This document shows, piece after piece, positions 45,040 through 55,700 of a stretch of 59,994 bases of DNA. A program made the translations under genes and the position numbers. The stretch covers positions 1 through 59,994 of the forward strand of contig SXUJ01000159.1 in the NCBI GenBank assembly GCA_005790565.1. Reading direction: 5' to 3'. Every line of letters begins with the position of its first letter. Position 1 is the stretch's first letter. Under the pieces are notes generated by a model. The model saw only the letters and a list, made by a program, of their open reading frames with translations, was not told where the DNA came from and made no database searches. The DNA comes from Planctomycetia bacterium. Its GTDB lineage: Bacteria; Planctomycetota; Phycisphaerae; Phycisphaerales; SM1A02.

Positions 45040-47847
45040 TCAACCCCACGCGTTGAGCAGGGCAGCAACATCGGCCGCGTCAACGACGCCGTTGCCGTCG
45101 ATGTCGCCGATGCCGGCCCCGCCCCAGTTGTTGAGGAGGATTGCAACATCCGCAGCATCCACAATGCCGTCGCCATTGAGGTCTTCAGCCGCGCCGCACT
45201 CGACGACCGAGATGCGGACTTCATCGACCGCTGCCTCGATGAGCGAGCCGGTCCCCGCGTCATCAGCGATGAATCGCAGCTTCATCGTCGCAGTTGGAGT
45301 GACAAAGTCGGCGATGCGGAGATTCTTGTAGATCCAGCCGCCATCGACCTCGGTTCCACCTGGTCCAACGGTTTCGAGCGCGACCCATGAGGTGCCGTTG
45401 TTATTCGAAATCTGCACGCGGAAGGTGTCTGCGTTTGGTGCACCGCCTTGACTGTTGGAGTACCAACGATAGTAGGAAACGCGTGCTTCGCTCCCTGTTG
45501 CATTCATCGTCGGCGATGTCAGCGTGGTGTATCCACCGTCAACATCCGCCGCGCCGAGCGTGCCGCCTGCTGTGCCTTGTCCGGTGAAGAAGCAATTCAC
45601 GCCAGTGCCCGTCGTGACGTCGAGTTCAGGTTGGACTTGGGTGGAGCCATTGACCGTTCCGACGGGGTCGGCGCGAACCCACAGGCCCGTGGTCGCGGTG
45701 TCACCGGCGGTAGTCAAGGTCCAGCCGAGATTGGTTTCGACGGTGTCGACAAAGGTGTTGGACGATCCGGTCGCGACTGATGCATTGTTCACCGTTGTGG
45801 GTGCATTCGCGGGGCTTGTGACCGCGATGCCCGTGGTGGTGTTCGCAGCAAAATAGAACTGCAGCGTTGTCCCGCACGCGAGTGCGGGGAGCGTCGCGGT
45901 GTATTCATTAGGAGCGCCTTGTGTCATGTTCGCAACAGAGAATGCACCGGTGGTTGCATTGCGCCAGTAGAGCTTCCCGGTGCCAGCGGCTGGGGTTGCG
46001 CTCAGTGCGCTGACATTGACAGTAACCGTGGTTGAACCATTGGGATTGGAGAGCGTGGGAATGCCTGATGGGAAGCTGAATCCGAGCAGTTCGACCGCAG
46101 GGCCGGGCAGGCCGTGCGCGGTGAACGCGCCGTTGATCGCCGAGTAGTCAGGAGTTCCATCGCTGATGTTTCCGTTGTTGTCGTTCAGCGTGAGATAGTC
46201 AATTGTGATGTCGCCAGCGATGCTCGTCCCCGTGTGAAGCGGCATGGCATTGACGGCGAGCGCCGCAAGCTTGGCGCGGTAGGTGGTTGGGTATTGCACA
46301 GCGAAGGTATTGCGAAGACTCCAAACGCATCCAGAGATGAGTTGCCCACAGGCATGGATTTCAGATCCACAGCTTGAGCAACCCGTGGATGAGTACTGGC
46401 AGGTGTTGTTCGCATTGCGGATGCCGTTGGCGCAAGTTTGGAAACCAACGCCAAGTTCAGGCTGATCCTTCATGAGCACACCCATCACATCGCCCATGCC
46501 TTCGCCGTACGCGCCCTGGCCTGAGCCCGCGACTGCGACGAGGTGATGACCGTATTCGTGGTGCACAACATCGCCGAAGCCTGTGTTGTTGCATCCGCCG
46601 CCGGAGGCATAGAAGTTGATCGAGGAGCCGTCGTAGTACGCGTTGCAGGTTCCTGCAACCCCGACATTGATTGGCCAGTTCAGTTGCGTCGAAATGGTTG
46701 GGAAACTGGGGCTCACGCTGAGGGTCAGGTCGCGAACGAGATTGGCCTGGATGTACGCGTTGACTTCCGATCGCGTCAACTCGACGTTGTTCGCGGAGTT
46801 ATGCATGAAATCAAGCACCCCGCCCGCCGAGCTCGTTGTGATCGAACTCTCTGCACCAGGAACATTGTTCATGGTGAAGTAGCGGCCGGAGGTCGTGGAG
46901 GTAAATGCGGTGTTCGCGCCGATGATCGCGACCGCAACGCCGTTGGCATTTGCGTAGACGGTGGTCGCACCGTAGGTAATCTTCCCGTACGGAAGGGCCA
47001 TGGAAACTTCGTTCGCGCATGCATCCGCAACCATGTTCTCGGTGCCCAGCCCCCGCGTGTTGATCGTGAGGTCTGCGTTCAGGATCATGTTCTCTTGGAA
47101 GAGGATGCGACCGGAGGCTGCATCCACGACGAAGAGGAACTTCTGTCGGCTTGCTTCATCGAAGACATTGCCACCCTCGGCGATGAACTTCACGGCGAGG
47201 ACCGGCGTGGCTGCGTTGACTTCTTCGTAGCCAGCCCAAATGACCATCTCTTGCGCGCTCACGGTTGGCGCTGCGCGGAACTCATTGAGTGCATACCGCG
47301 TCGCGCGCTTCATGTCGAGGCGGCTTGGGGGAAGCACCTTGCCCGAGAAGGCCGTCACGAAGTCGCCGAGGTCCTTCAACTCATTCGAGACGAGCACGAG
47401 CGGAAATCCGGCCTCGTTTCGAACGAGGCATCGAACGCTCGAACGGAAGACGGGCACGCCCTTCACGAATTGCGAGTAGGAGACGAGAGTGAACTTCTCC
47501 ATGCCGGTTTCCTCGTCAACCATCAGTGGTTGGAGGCAGTGGCCGTCTTCGTACTGCCCGATTGCCAGGAGATCGCCAAACTGTGCGCCGAAGATCGGAG
47601 CCCATGACTGAAGGAAACTCTCGGCAGACTCCATCGGGGTCGCGCCGTTGGAGAAGGCCGCGCCGTACACGCGAGTGATGCCGCCATCATTCGTGAAAAA
47701 ACCAGTTCCTGGATGTTCCGCAAGAAATGCCGATTGCGACGGAGTCGCTGGCGCGCTGTCGGGTCCATTCGAGGCACCCGGTGATTGGGCGTAGGCGAGG
47801 GAGGAAGCACAAAGCGCGAGGGAGAGCGTCAACCTTGCAAAGTTCAT
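45040..47847 (-). CDS. Large secreted zinc metalloprotease with C-terminal dockerin-like repeats
   Basis: A 935-residue protein. Signal 'LTLSLALCASSLAYAQ', a propeptide-like FTP region ('YSQFVKGVPVFRSSVRCLVRNEAG'), then the zinc site 'DVVHHEYGHHLVAVAGSGQGAYGEGMGDVMG': HExxH plus a downstream Glu, the pattern of fungalysin/thermolysin-like (M36/M4) enzymes. Beta-sandwich regions follow, then two dockerin-like repeats at the end ('DLNGDGIVDAADVAILLNNWG', 'DIDGNGVVDAADVAALLNAWG'). It is expected to be secreted, processed, and to digest protein outside the cell. It has its own terminator and diverges from smpB. Confidence 0.85.
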   Translation of the reverse strand: MNFARLTLSLALCASSLAYAQSPGASNGPDSAPATPSQSAFLAEHPGTGFFTNDGGITRVYGAAFSNGATPMESAESFLQSWAPIFGAQFGDLLAIGQYEDGHCLQPLMVDEETGMEKFTLVSYSQFVKGVPVFRSSVRCLVRNEAGFPLVLVSNELKDLGDFVTAFSGKVLPPSRLDMKRATRYALNEFRAAPTVSAQEMVIWAGYEEVNAATPVLAVKFIAEGGNVFDEASRQKFLFVVDAASGRILFQENMILNADLTINTRGLGTENMVADACANEVSMALPYGKITYGATTVYANANGVAVAIIGANTAFTSTTSGRYFTMNNVPGAESSITTSSAGGVLDFMHNSANNVELTRSEVNAYIQANLVRDLTLSVSPSFPTISTQLNWPINVGVAGTCNAYYDGSSINFYASGGGCNNTGFGDVVHHEYGHHLVAVAGSGQGAYGEGMGDVMGVLMKDQPELGVGFQTCANGIRNANNTCQYSSTGCSSCGSEIHACGQLISGCVWSLRNTFAVQYPTTYRAKLAALAVNAMPLHTGTSIAGDITIDYLTLNDNNGNISDGTPDYSAINGAFTAHGLPGPAVELLGFSFPSGIPTLSNPNGSTTVTVNVSALSATPAAGTGKLYWRNATTGAFSVANMTQGAPNEYTATLPALACGTTLQFYFAANTTTGIAVTSPANAPTTVNNASVATGSSNTFVDTVETNLGWTLTTAGDTATTGLWVRADPVGTVNGSTQVQPELDVTTGTGVNCFFTGQGTAGGTLGAADVDGGYTTLTSPTMNATGSEARVSYYRWYSNSQGGAPNADTFRVQISNNNGTSWVALETVGPGGTEVDGGWIYKNLRIADFVTPTATMKLRFIADDAGTGSLIEAAVDEVRISVVECGAAEDLNGDGIVDAADVAILLNNWGGAGIGDIDGNGVVDAADVAALLNAWG

Positions 47848-48102
47848 CTGGACTCCGTTGGAGAGGTTCGGACGGAAGAGAGCGGACGGATGACACTACC
47901 TCTGGGCAGAGGGTGTGCACGCGAATACATTGTTCCCCAAACTTCGCAGGTGGCGAGGCTTGGGTGCGTTATTTCGCACAATTTTGTAGGATCTATCAGC
48001 TTCACGGAGCGGCTTCTACGGACGCATTGCGGATACGGTTCAGGCGCAGTTCTCAGAACCCGTAAGGGCGCGAATCTCATTCTGATTCCTATAAACCCAT
48101 AA

Positions 48103-48591
48103 ATGGCAGAGCGTAAGGACAAATCAAAGGACCGTGAGCCGGTCATTGAAAACCGAAAAAGTCGGTTCGATTATGAGATTCTCGAGACGCTCGAGTGCGG
48201 GATAGAGCTCCGCGGCAGCGAAGTGAAATCGCTTCGGCTCGGTCTGGCGAGCCTTTCTGAGGGGTGGGCGAAGGGTGAGATCGCGCCGGTAAGCCTCACG
48301 CTGATTGGCGTTCACATCGGTGAGTATCACGCAGCGGGCGCGGCGAGGCAGCATGAGCCCACCCGAGGGCGCAGACTCCTCGCACATCGCCGAGAAATCC
48401 TTCGGCTTACCGCGGAAGTGAAAGTGAAGGGAGGAACGCTGGTTCCCCTGAAGATCTATTGGAAGGGAGGCCGAGCGAAGGTGCTCATCGGATTAGGCGT
48501 TGGCAAAACGCGCGGCGACAAGCGGGAGTCGATCAAGTCTCGTGAAGACAAGCGAGACATGGATCGCGCGATGAGTCGTCGGCGCGATTGA
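48103..48591 (+). CDS. smpB: SsrA-binding protein SmpB
   Basis: A 162-residue protein that binds tmRNA and brings it to stalled ribosomes for trans-translation. Family motifs: 'ENRKSRFDYEILETLECGIELRGSEVKSLRLG', 'GVHIGEYHAAGAARQHEPTRGRRLLAHRREI' and 'VPLKIYWKGGRAKVLIGLGVGKTRGDKRESIKSREDKRDMDRAM'. The basic C-terminal tail that reaches the decoding site is present. I did not find a tmRNA gene nearby. It converges with the SDR gene, the stops being 18 bases apart. Confidence 0.95.
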   Translation: MAERKDKSKDREPVIENRKSRFDYEILETLECGIELRGSEVKSLRLGLASLSEGWAKGEIAPVSLTLIGVHIGEYHAAGAARQHEPTRGRRLLAHRREILRLTAEVKVKGGTLVPLKIYWKGGRAKVLIGLGVGKTRGDKRESIKSREDKRDMDRAMSRRRD

Positions 48592-48609
48592 AATGCATGC
48601 GCGGAGGGC

Positions 48610-49344
48610 TCACGGACTTCGCATCAGGATGCACTGGCCGCTTTGCGCGTCGAGTTTTCCTTCCGCGCAATCGAGACAAACTTGTGCGACGGAGTCAGCA
48701 GAGATGGTTCGTTCACTCGGCACGATCGAATGAGAAAAGAGTCGGCGAAGCAATGGCGTCTCAACGCACCCGAGATTGAGCACGAACGCTGTGACGCCAA
48801 TGAGCTTCCCTTCGATGGCGACCGACCGCGCGAGACTATCAAGCCCAGCCTTGCTCGCCGCGTACGCGAGAAATCCGGTGAAGGGGTCGGAACTCGCGAG
48901 TGAAGAAATCAGCACGACGCAACCGCATTGGCGCTCCGCAAAGTGCGTCCACGCGTGCGCGATCATGTTCGCGGGCGCGATGACATTGATGCGCAGGGTC
49001 TCGTCAATCAGCGCGGCAGTGTGCTCTCCGATTGCGCATTGCACGCCGATGCCTGCAGCGAGGACAAGCGCGTCTATCCGGCCATATCGCGCAATTGCCT
49101 GATCGATCACCGATCTCGAAACCGCGGCGTCGATGAGATCTGCCGCGATGCAGTGATGCGCCTCCGCTTCGTGCATTGAGCGCCGCACTGCGTCAAGTTT
49201 CTCCAGCATCCTTCCAACGAGCACAACTCGCCAACCGTGTGCTGCATACAGACGAGCGGTTGCTGCTCCGATCCCGCTCCCCGCACCGGTGATGAGCGCG
49301 ACTCGCGAGAGAGGGTTGTGCCGCGCTGTGGTGGCAGTTGCCAT
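48610..49344 (-). CDS. Short-chain dehydrogenase/reductase
   Basis: A 244-residue NAD(P)-dependent oxidoreductase. The cofactor motif is TGxxxGIG ('LITGAGSGIGAATARLYAAHG'), followed by 'LVLAAGIG' and the catalytic Ser and YxxxK in 'VVLISSLASSDPFTGFLAYAASKAGLDSLA'. Substrate unknown. It starts 3 bases after the rseP stop, so it is the last gene of the leftward rne-dxr-rseP operon. Its link to those genes is not clear. Confidence 0.85.
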   Translation of the reverse strand: MATATTARHNPLSRVALITGAGSGIGAATARLYAAHGWRVVLVGRMLEKLDAVRRSMHEAEAHHCIAADLIDAAVSRSVIDQAIARYGRIDALVLAAGIGVQCAIGEHTAALIDETLRINVIAPANMIAHAWTHFAERQCGCVVLISSLASSDPFTGFLAYAASKAGLDSLARSVAIEGKLIGVTAFVLNLGCVETPLLRRLFSHSIVPSERTISADSVAQVCLDCAEGKLDAQSGQCILMRSP

Positions 49345-49347
49345 GAC

Positions 49348-51414
49348 TCAGATTCCGAGGAGACGGCGCATGTCGTTGGCGAAGGTGAACAGGAAGAGTG
49401 CTGCGACGAAGATGATGCCGCAGAGGACAGCCATGGATTGGAATCGCACGCTCGGTGCCTTTCCGCGAATTCCCTCGTAGAGGGCAAACAGCAGGAGCCC
49501 GCCATCGGCAATCGGAATCGGAAGTGCATTCACGACGGCCAGATTCACGGAGAGCAGCGCGAGGAAAAAGATCAGGTATGAGAAGCCTTCATCGGCCACG
49601 CGTGTGCCGACGTGCAGAATGCCGATGGGGCCTTGCAATTGCGTGGCACTGACCGTTCCGCGCGCGACGCGATCGATCGTCGCGAACACACTTTTGCCAA
49701 CCGCATAGGTTCGTTCGAATCCCATCGTGACCGCACGGATCGGATCGCCACCGGCCGAGAGGAGCACATAGGCAGGATCGAAGTAGTTCGAATCAATTGG
49801 AAACCGCCATCCAAGCGCGCGCACTTCCGTCAGCTGCGCACTCGTCAGAATGAGCGGCATGGAACTCGGCTCTGCGCCCACTCGCGGGTCGAGCACAGTG
49901 AGTTCGAACGCGGTTGGCTCGCTGGAGGGGTTGGCCTCGCCCCGCCGCAGCGCAGAACGAAGCTGGTAGAAATTCGAGATGGGTTCGCCATTCAGCGCGA
50001 GCAGTCGGCCCGTCGGAACGATCGCAAGCGAGGAAGCGGGGGTGGGTTGTTCCACCGCATTGACGGTCGATTTCGCGATGCTTCGTGCGAGGAAAGGCAA
50101 GTCCCACGCGGGATGCAAGTAGACCCCGATGCGACCATCTCCATCCGTCTTGAGCAGGAGCGAGAGTTCCGCGTCAGCGCTCGCGTCATCCTTCCCTCGG
50201 CGCAGGATTCTCACGGGAATCTCGGCCTTGGGGCGCGAGCGGACGAACTCGATGAGGTCGGCTGCCTTCGGTCCAGCGAGGTCGCCGACGGAGAGAAAAA
50301 CATCGCCCGTTTCCAGCACCCCTTGATTGCGGCTCGAAGGATCAATCGCTTCGACCGCGCAGAGCGGGGCAAGGCCGACAAGCCCCTCATCGATGCGCGT
50401 CGCGCCAGTCGGTGTCACCGAATGGAATCGACTGAACATCGCGCGTGGGAGGAGGGACGCTTCAACCTTGGCTCCATCGGGCAACATCCAATCCGCCGCG
50501 AGTGGAGATCCATGGCTGTCCGCGGCAATGCGCTGCGCATCGACGAGGTTCGAGATCGGTTGCCCATCGAGTGCGACGAGTCGTGCGCCGGGAACAATGG
50601 ATGCCGGGAGTTGCGCGCCCTTGATCGCCGCTCGCACGAGCGCGTCGGACTCCCGAACTGCCGTCAGCGTGGCGCTCGAAGTGGGTGCGATGCCCAGCGA
50701 GCGAAGTCCGCTCGCTTCATCCACGGTCGGATCCACGCTCGCGACGATCGATTCTTCGCCGCTTGCGCTCGTTCGCGTCAGTGAGATCGACATTGGTGTG
50801 TCTGGTCGACTCATCGCCGCCGCGATGATCAAATCGTTGAAGGTGTCGATGCGTTCGCCGTCGCAGGACTGCACGCGATCACCCGCACGGATTCCAGCCT
50901 TTGCTGCAGCGCCCTGAGGATCGAGCGTGCCGATGATCGGCGCTTCAAAGTTGACGCCGTGGAGAAATGCGCCGAGAAACAAGGCGATCGCGAGAACAAG
51001 GTTGGCCGCAATCCCGCCGAGAATGATGACGATCCGCTTGGGAATTGGACACCCGGCGAACGATCGAGGGTTGTTGCTTGCCTCCACAGGCTGCCCATCT
51101 TCCTGGCCAAGCATGCGCACATAGCCTCCGAGCGGAAGTGCGCGCAGGGAGTACTCCGTTTCGCCGAGTCCAAACTCGGCGAGTTCCTCGTCACTGCACT
51201 CGATCGGGCGTTTGCCGATTCGGTTGATCACGCGCGCATCCGCGCTTCCGAAGCAGTAGCCGACGCCTTTGCGATAGGAGCAAAGCACTGGCCCCATGCC
51301 GATTGCGAATCCGTCAGCGCGAACACCGGCCCACTTCGCGGCTGCGAAGTGGCCGAGTTCGTGCACAGCGATCAAGAGGCCAAAGCCAAGGAGGATGAGG
51401 AGGAAACTTCCCAA
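49348..51414 (-). CDS. rseP: RseP-type site-2 metalloprotease with PDZ domains
   Basis: A 688-residue membrane protease that cleaves substrates within the membrane; in E. coli RseP cuts the anti-sigma factor RseA. The zinc motif HELGH is at residues 18-22 ('LLIAVHELGHFAAAKWAG'). Two PDZ-like regions follow ('AAAKAGIRAGDRVQSCDGERIDTFNDLI' and a second around 'GVLETGDVFLSVGDLAG'). The C-terminal motif 'NALPIPIADGG' is the variant of the LDG site. It is longer than E. coli RseP (450) because of extra inter-PDZ sequence. Start is TTG 51414, with no ATG closer; dxr ends 82 bases upstream, a common neighbour. Confidence 0.9.
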   Translation of the reverse strand: MGSFLLILLGFGLLIAVHELGHFAAAKWAGVRADGFAIGMGPVLCSYRKGVGYCFGSADARVINRIGKRPIECSDEELAEFGLGETEYSLRALPLGGYVRMLGQEDGQPVEASNNPRSFAGCPIPKRIVIILGGIAANLVLAIALFLGAFLHGVNFEAPIIGTLDPQGAAAKAGIRAGDRVQSCDGERIDTFNDLIIAAAMSRPDTPMSISLTRTSASGEESIVASVDPTVDEASGLRSLGIAPTSSATLTAVRESDALVRAAIKGAQLPASIVPGARLVALDGQPISNLVDAQRIAADSHGSPLAADWMLPDGAKVEASLLPRAMFSRFHSVTPTGATRIDEGLVGLAPLCAVEAIDPSSRNQGVLETGDVFLSVGDLAGPKAADLIEFVRSRPKAEIPVRILRRGKDDASADAELSLLLKTDGDGRIGVYLHPAWDLPFLARSIAKSTVNAVEQPTPASSLAIVPTGRLLALNGEPISNFYQLRSALRRGEANPSSEPTAFELTVLDPRVGAEPSSMPLILTSAQLTEVRALGWRFPIDSNYFDPAYVLLSAGGDPIRAVTMGFERTYAVGKSVFATIDRVARGTVSATQLQGPIGILHVGTRVADEGFSYLIFFLALLSVNLAVVNALPIPIADGGLLLFALYEGIRGKAPSVRFQSMAVLCGIIFVAALFLFTFANDMRRLLGI

Positions 51415-51495
51415 AGTTGATGTCTCGAGTGCGCGTGCGTGTTGGTGTGCGGGGAGGGAGAGGGCGAGCGAGTCTTGCCGCCGATCGGCGTTTGG

Positions 51496-52743
51496 CTAAG
51501 AAGGCGAGCGGATCGATCGCGAAGCGTGGGCGTGAGCTGAGCGGGTGGACTGCCGCGCGAATGCGCGCGCCTGCGTGTCTGCATCGAAGACTTCGTCGAG
51601 CGTGTGCGATGTGTTTGTGGGATGAGTGCGCGAGGCAAATCGCTCAAGCGTCGCTTCGACAATGCGCGTGATAGCCGCAAACCCGATGCGCCGCGCGAGA
51701 AACTCTTCGACGGCGACCTCGTTGGCGGCGTTGAAGACCGCGCCCGCGAGTCCTCCACGCAAAATGACTTCATGCGCGAGGGAAAGCGCGGGAAACCGAC
51801 GGTGATCGATCGGCTCAAACTCGAGCGAACGCATCGTGCTCCATTCCAACTTTCTCGAAGGGCCGTCGAAGCGCGCTGGGTCGGTGAGCGCGTGCTGGAT
51901 TGGCGTGCGCATATCGGGGGGGGCGAGTTGCGCAAGCGTGGAGCCGTCGAGGAACTCTACGAATCCATGCACGATAGATTGTGGGTGCACGATTGCATCG
52001 AGCCGGTCGCTGGGCAATCCGAAGAGCCAGTGCGCCTCGATGAGTTCGAGGGCTTTGTTCATCAGCGACGCGGAATCGATCGTCACCTTTGGCCCCATCG
52101 TCCAAGTTGGATGTCGTAGCGCGTCTTCTACCGTGACGCGTGAGAGTTCTTCGGCCGTTGCCTTGCGGAAGGGTCCCCCAGAAGCGGTCAGCACCACTCG
52201 ACGCACATCCGTGAATCCTCGCTCAAAGCGCGAGGCCGACTTCAGGCACTGAAAGAGCGCGTTGTGCTCGCTGTCGATGGGGAGGATTCGTGCGCCTTGT
52301 CGCTCCGCCTCACGCATCACGATTGCGCCGGCGGCGACGAGTGTTTCCTTGTTCGCGAGCGCGAGGTCGCAACCAAGTTGAAGCGCGGTCAGCGTCGGTT
52401 GAATACCGGCAGCACCCACAATGGCGACGACGACGAGATCGCGACGCTGTGCGAACGCGCGAAGCATTTCGCACGGGGCGGATGCGCCTCGAAACACCGT
52501 GCAATCGGGTGAAAACGACGACGCGCTTGTCTCGGAAGTCACCGCGACTGCGCGGCATTGGAACTCCTTCGCCTGATGCGCGAGTTCGACCTCCCGTCGG
52601 TGCGTGCTGATGCCCACGACTTCAAAGTCCGGTGGAGGCAGTGGCACACCGCGATTGCGTTGCAGGGAGAAGTCGCGAATGACATCAAGCGTGTTCATCC
52701 CGATGGATCCTGTGGAGCCAAGGATGAAAACGCGTCGACGCAT
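51496..52743 (-). CDS. dxr: 1-deoxy-D-xylulose 5-phosphate reductoisomerase
   Basis: A 415-residue enzyme for the committed step of the MEP isoprenoid pathway (DXP to MEP, with NADPH). Motifs: NADPH loop 'VFILGSTGSIGMNTLDVI', 'LGCDLALANKETLVAAG', metal/substrate site 'ILPIDSEHNALFQCL', 'LTASGGPFR', 'HPTWTMGPKVTIDSASLMNKALELIEAHWLF' and 'HPQSIVHGFVEFLDGS'. ATG 52743 overlaps the rne stop by one base (TGATG), so it is coupled to rne. The track start (TTG 52746) is three bases further upstream. Confidence 0.95.
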   Translation of the reverse strand: MRRRVFILGSTGSIGMNTLDVIRDFSLQRNRGVPLPPPDFEVVGISTHRREVELAHQAKEFQCRAVAVTSETSASSFSPDCTVFRGASAPCEMLRAFAQRRDLVVVAIVGAAGIQPTLTALQLGCDLALANKETLVAAGAIVMREAERQGARILPIDSEHNALFQCLKSASRFERGFTDVRRVVLTASGGPFRKATAEELSRVTVEDALRHPTWTMGPKVTIDSASLMNKALELIEAHWLFGLPSDRLDAIVHPQSIVHGFVEFLDGSTLAQLAPPDMRTPIQHALTDPARFDGPSRKLEWSTMRSLEFEPIDHRRFPALSLAHEVILRGGLAGAVFNAANEVAVEEFLARRIGFAAITRIVEATLERFASRTHPTNTSHTLDEVFDADTQARAFARQSTRSAHAHASRSIRSPS

Positions 52744-55700
52744 CAACGATCATCGCCCTTGGGTCGTTCGCCGGGCGCAAGCTTTCGATTGCGCGCGTAC
52801 AGGCCTCGCTTCACCGGTGTGGTAGGAGTGGCTGCGGGGGGCGCGGGGGTTGAAGGGGGCAGCGTTGCAGCAGGACGAGCCGCAGGCGCATTCGACGATC
52901 CTCGCGACTGCGGACTTGAGGCTCGTTCGCCATCCTGACCTCCGCGCCCACCGCGACCCCGACGCCCTCGTCGGCGACCTTCCCGCGCGTCTCCGCCTGA
53001 TGGTTTGGATGCCGTGCCGGCATCGTCCGGAACACTGCTCTTTGGATGCGGCTGCGCGCGGGGGGCGCTAGACCCGGTCGTTTCCGTGGAATCGTGCGGA
53101 CGAGAGCGACCTCTTCCGCCGCGGCGTCGCCTTCGCTTGCGGGCACCGCCTCCGGTCTCTTGGGCCGCACTTTCACCCGGAGCACTCGCAGTCTCCGCAT
53201 CGTCGGCGGCATTTTCGGCGGGTGCTTCCGCGTCGGTCGATTCACCAGTGTGCGGCTGATCTTCATCGGCTTGGCGATCCCGTCCTCGTCCCCGACCGCG
53301 TCGTCGGCGCCTTCGGTTGCGCCCGCCTTCGGATGCATCGTCGCGTGCGCCATCGTCAACTTCGCGCTTCATGCGACCATCGTCCTCGGCCTGTGGCCGG
53401 CGAGACTCGAACTCCAAGGCGACGGACGACAACTCTTCTTCTGTCAACGCCTCGAGCCGCTCTGGATCCGGTTCGGGAATCGGAAGTGCTCCATAGTGCA
53501 TGCGGATCGTGTCCGCTTCCGCACCAGTGAGCTTCGTCATGTGACTCTTCTTCCCAAGTCCGAGCTCAATGCAGAGTGCGAGGAGGTCCTTGCTCGCCTG
53601 CGAAAGTTCCTTTGCGAGTTCAAAGACCTTGATGACATCTCCAGTCGCACGAAGCGAGAGTGCCTCGGTGACGGCGCGTTCATGCGCGCGCATGCGCGCG
53701 GCAGCGCGTGCTTCGGCCAGCGCGCGTTCATGCTCCGCGAGTTCCTCACGCGCCGCTCGTTCTTTCGCTTCGCGCCGAGCAAGCGCATCGGCCTGCGCAC
53801 GAAGCGCCGCTTCTTGTGCGCGCTGCTGGGCATCTCGCTTGAGCGCCTCCGCAACCGTGGGCTCGGCGGCGTCGAGGTCCGGAAGATCGTCAAATCCACC
53901 AGAGAGAATGAGCGCAGTTGCGTCTGCAGCTGCTGGCTTTCGCCGGCGTCGTCGGCGGCGGCGACCGCCGCTTTCGCTTGGCGCACCATCATCGTTTGCA
54001 TCGTCGTCGCCTTCTTCGTCTGCGGGAACCGTCGAAGGAAGCTTCGCAATCGTGGGGCGATCAAGCCTTGGCATGCGATCGAGTTCGATGTCGGTGTCTC
54101 GATCGTCGTAGGCGTAGAAGTCGGCGCGGTCGGGAGGGATCGCGTCACTGATTCGCACGGAGACGGTCTTGCCGAACTCGTCTTCAATCTCGACGAGGGC
54201 GCGACGCTTGGTCGAGAGCAAGGTCGCTGCGACTTTGCTTCCCACCACAATCTCGACTCTTCGAACGCGATCGATATCCAAGATCGCCGCAAGCCGGCGC
54301 ATCGCATCGCGTGCGCCAGCCTCGGGGTTTCGGAGTTCGCCCGTGCCGGAGCAGGCAGGGCAATCGTGATAGTGCGTCTTGCGCATGCTCGGTCGCATGC
54401 GCTGACGGGTCAGTTCAAGGATGCCGAACTCAGAGATCGGTGCCACTGTGTACTTCGCGCGATCCTTGCGAAGATGCATGCGGACGCGCTCTTCAATGTC
54501 TCGGCGGTGCTTCGCCGACCGCATATCAATCAGATCGGCGACGACTAATCCGCCGAGATCTCGCAGTCGAAGTTGACGGCAAATCTCGTCGACGGCTTCG
54601 ACGTTCGTGTTGTACGCATTGGTCTCCGAGTCGCGCGCGGCACGCGAGCGCCCGCTGTTCACATCAATCGCCACGAGCGCTTCGGTTTGATCGAAGACGA
54701 GTGCGCCGCCAGAGGGCAGCGGGACTTCGCGCGAATGGATGAGTTCGATCTGCCGTTCGATGTCGAAGGCGTAGAACAACGGCGTACTGCGATCCCAGTA
54801 CCGAAGCAACTCGCTCGCGCGAGGTGCAACGACTTCAAGGAAGGCTTTCGCTCGGCGGAACGCGCTTTCGCTATCGACAATGATCGCTTCGACATCGCCG
54901 TCAATGCCATCGCGGATCGTGCGCAGCAGTACATCTCCCTCTGCGTAGAGTTGGCACGGCGCGCCCACGGCGTGCATGCGTTTCTCCATCTGCTGCCAGA
55001 GCCGAGTGAGATACTGCGCGTCACGCATCAGTTCGGTGCGCGTGGCATCGAATCCCGCAGTGCGCAGAATGAACCCGAATCCGTCCTGCAGTTCGAGGGA
55101 ATCGAGGATCTTTCGCATCGCGCGGCGTTGATCTTCGTCCTCCACCTTCCGGCTCACGCCGATGTTGTCCATGTCGGGCATCATCACGAGCAAGCGGCCT
55201 GGGAGAGAGAGATAGCTCGTGACGGTGGGGCCTTTGGAGCCGAGTCCTTCCTTCAGCACCTGCACGAGAATCTCTTGCCCACGCTTCAGGGCGTGTTGCA
55301 TCATCGGGCGGTCGTATCGTGGGATCTTTCGTCCCACCTTCTCCGTTCGCTCTTCGCCGGGAAAGTACTTCGGATGGAGGTCGCTGACATGGAGGAATCC
55401 ATTCGCCCCTTCGCCAAAGTCGACGAATGCGGCTTGAATGGCAGGCTCGACATTCAGCACGCGCGCCTTGTAAATGCTGCCGACATTCGTCGCCGTCGCT
55501 GTGCGCTCGGAGAAGTACTGCGCGAGCGTGTTGTTTTCGAGAATCGCAATGCGCAGTTCGGAACCCGCATTGTCGTTGACGAGCATGACAATCTTCGGCT
55601 TTGGCTCCGTGCGCCTCGGAGCATCATCCTGTTCAGGCATGGGGTCCGCGACCTCTGGCCGCGGTCGCGCATCGTCGACTGTCGGAGAAGACGCGGCGTT

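Noticed and set aside
52811-54548. Long ORFs overlapping the Arg/Gly-rich tail of rne in other frames
   Set aside because: Arg/Gly-rich codons leave open antisense and shifted frames; these have no domain or start support.
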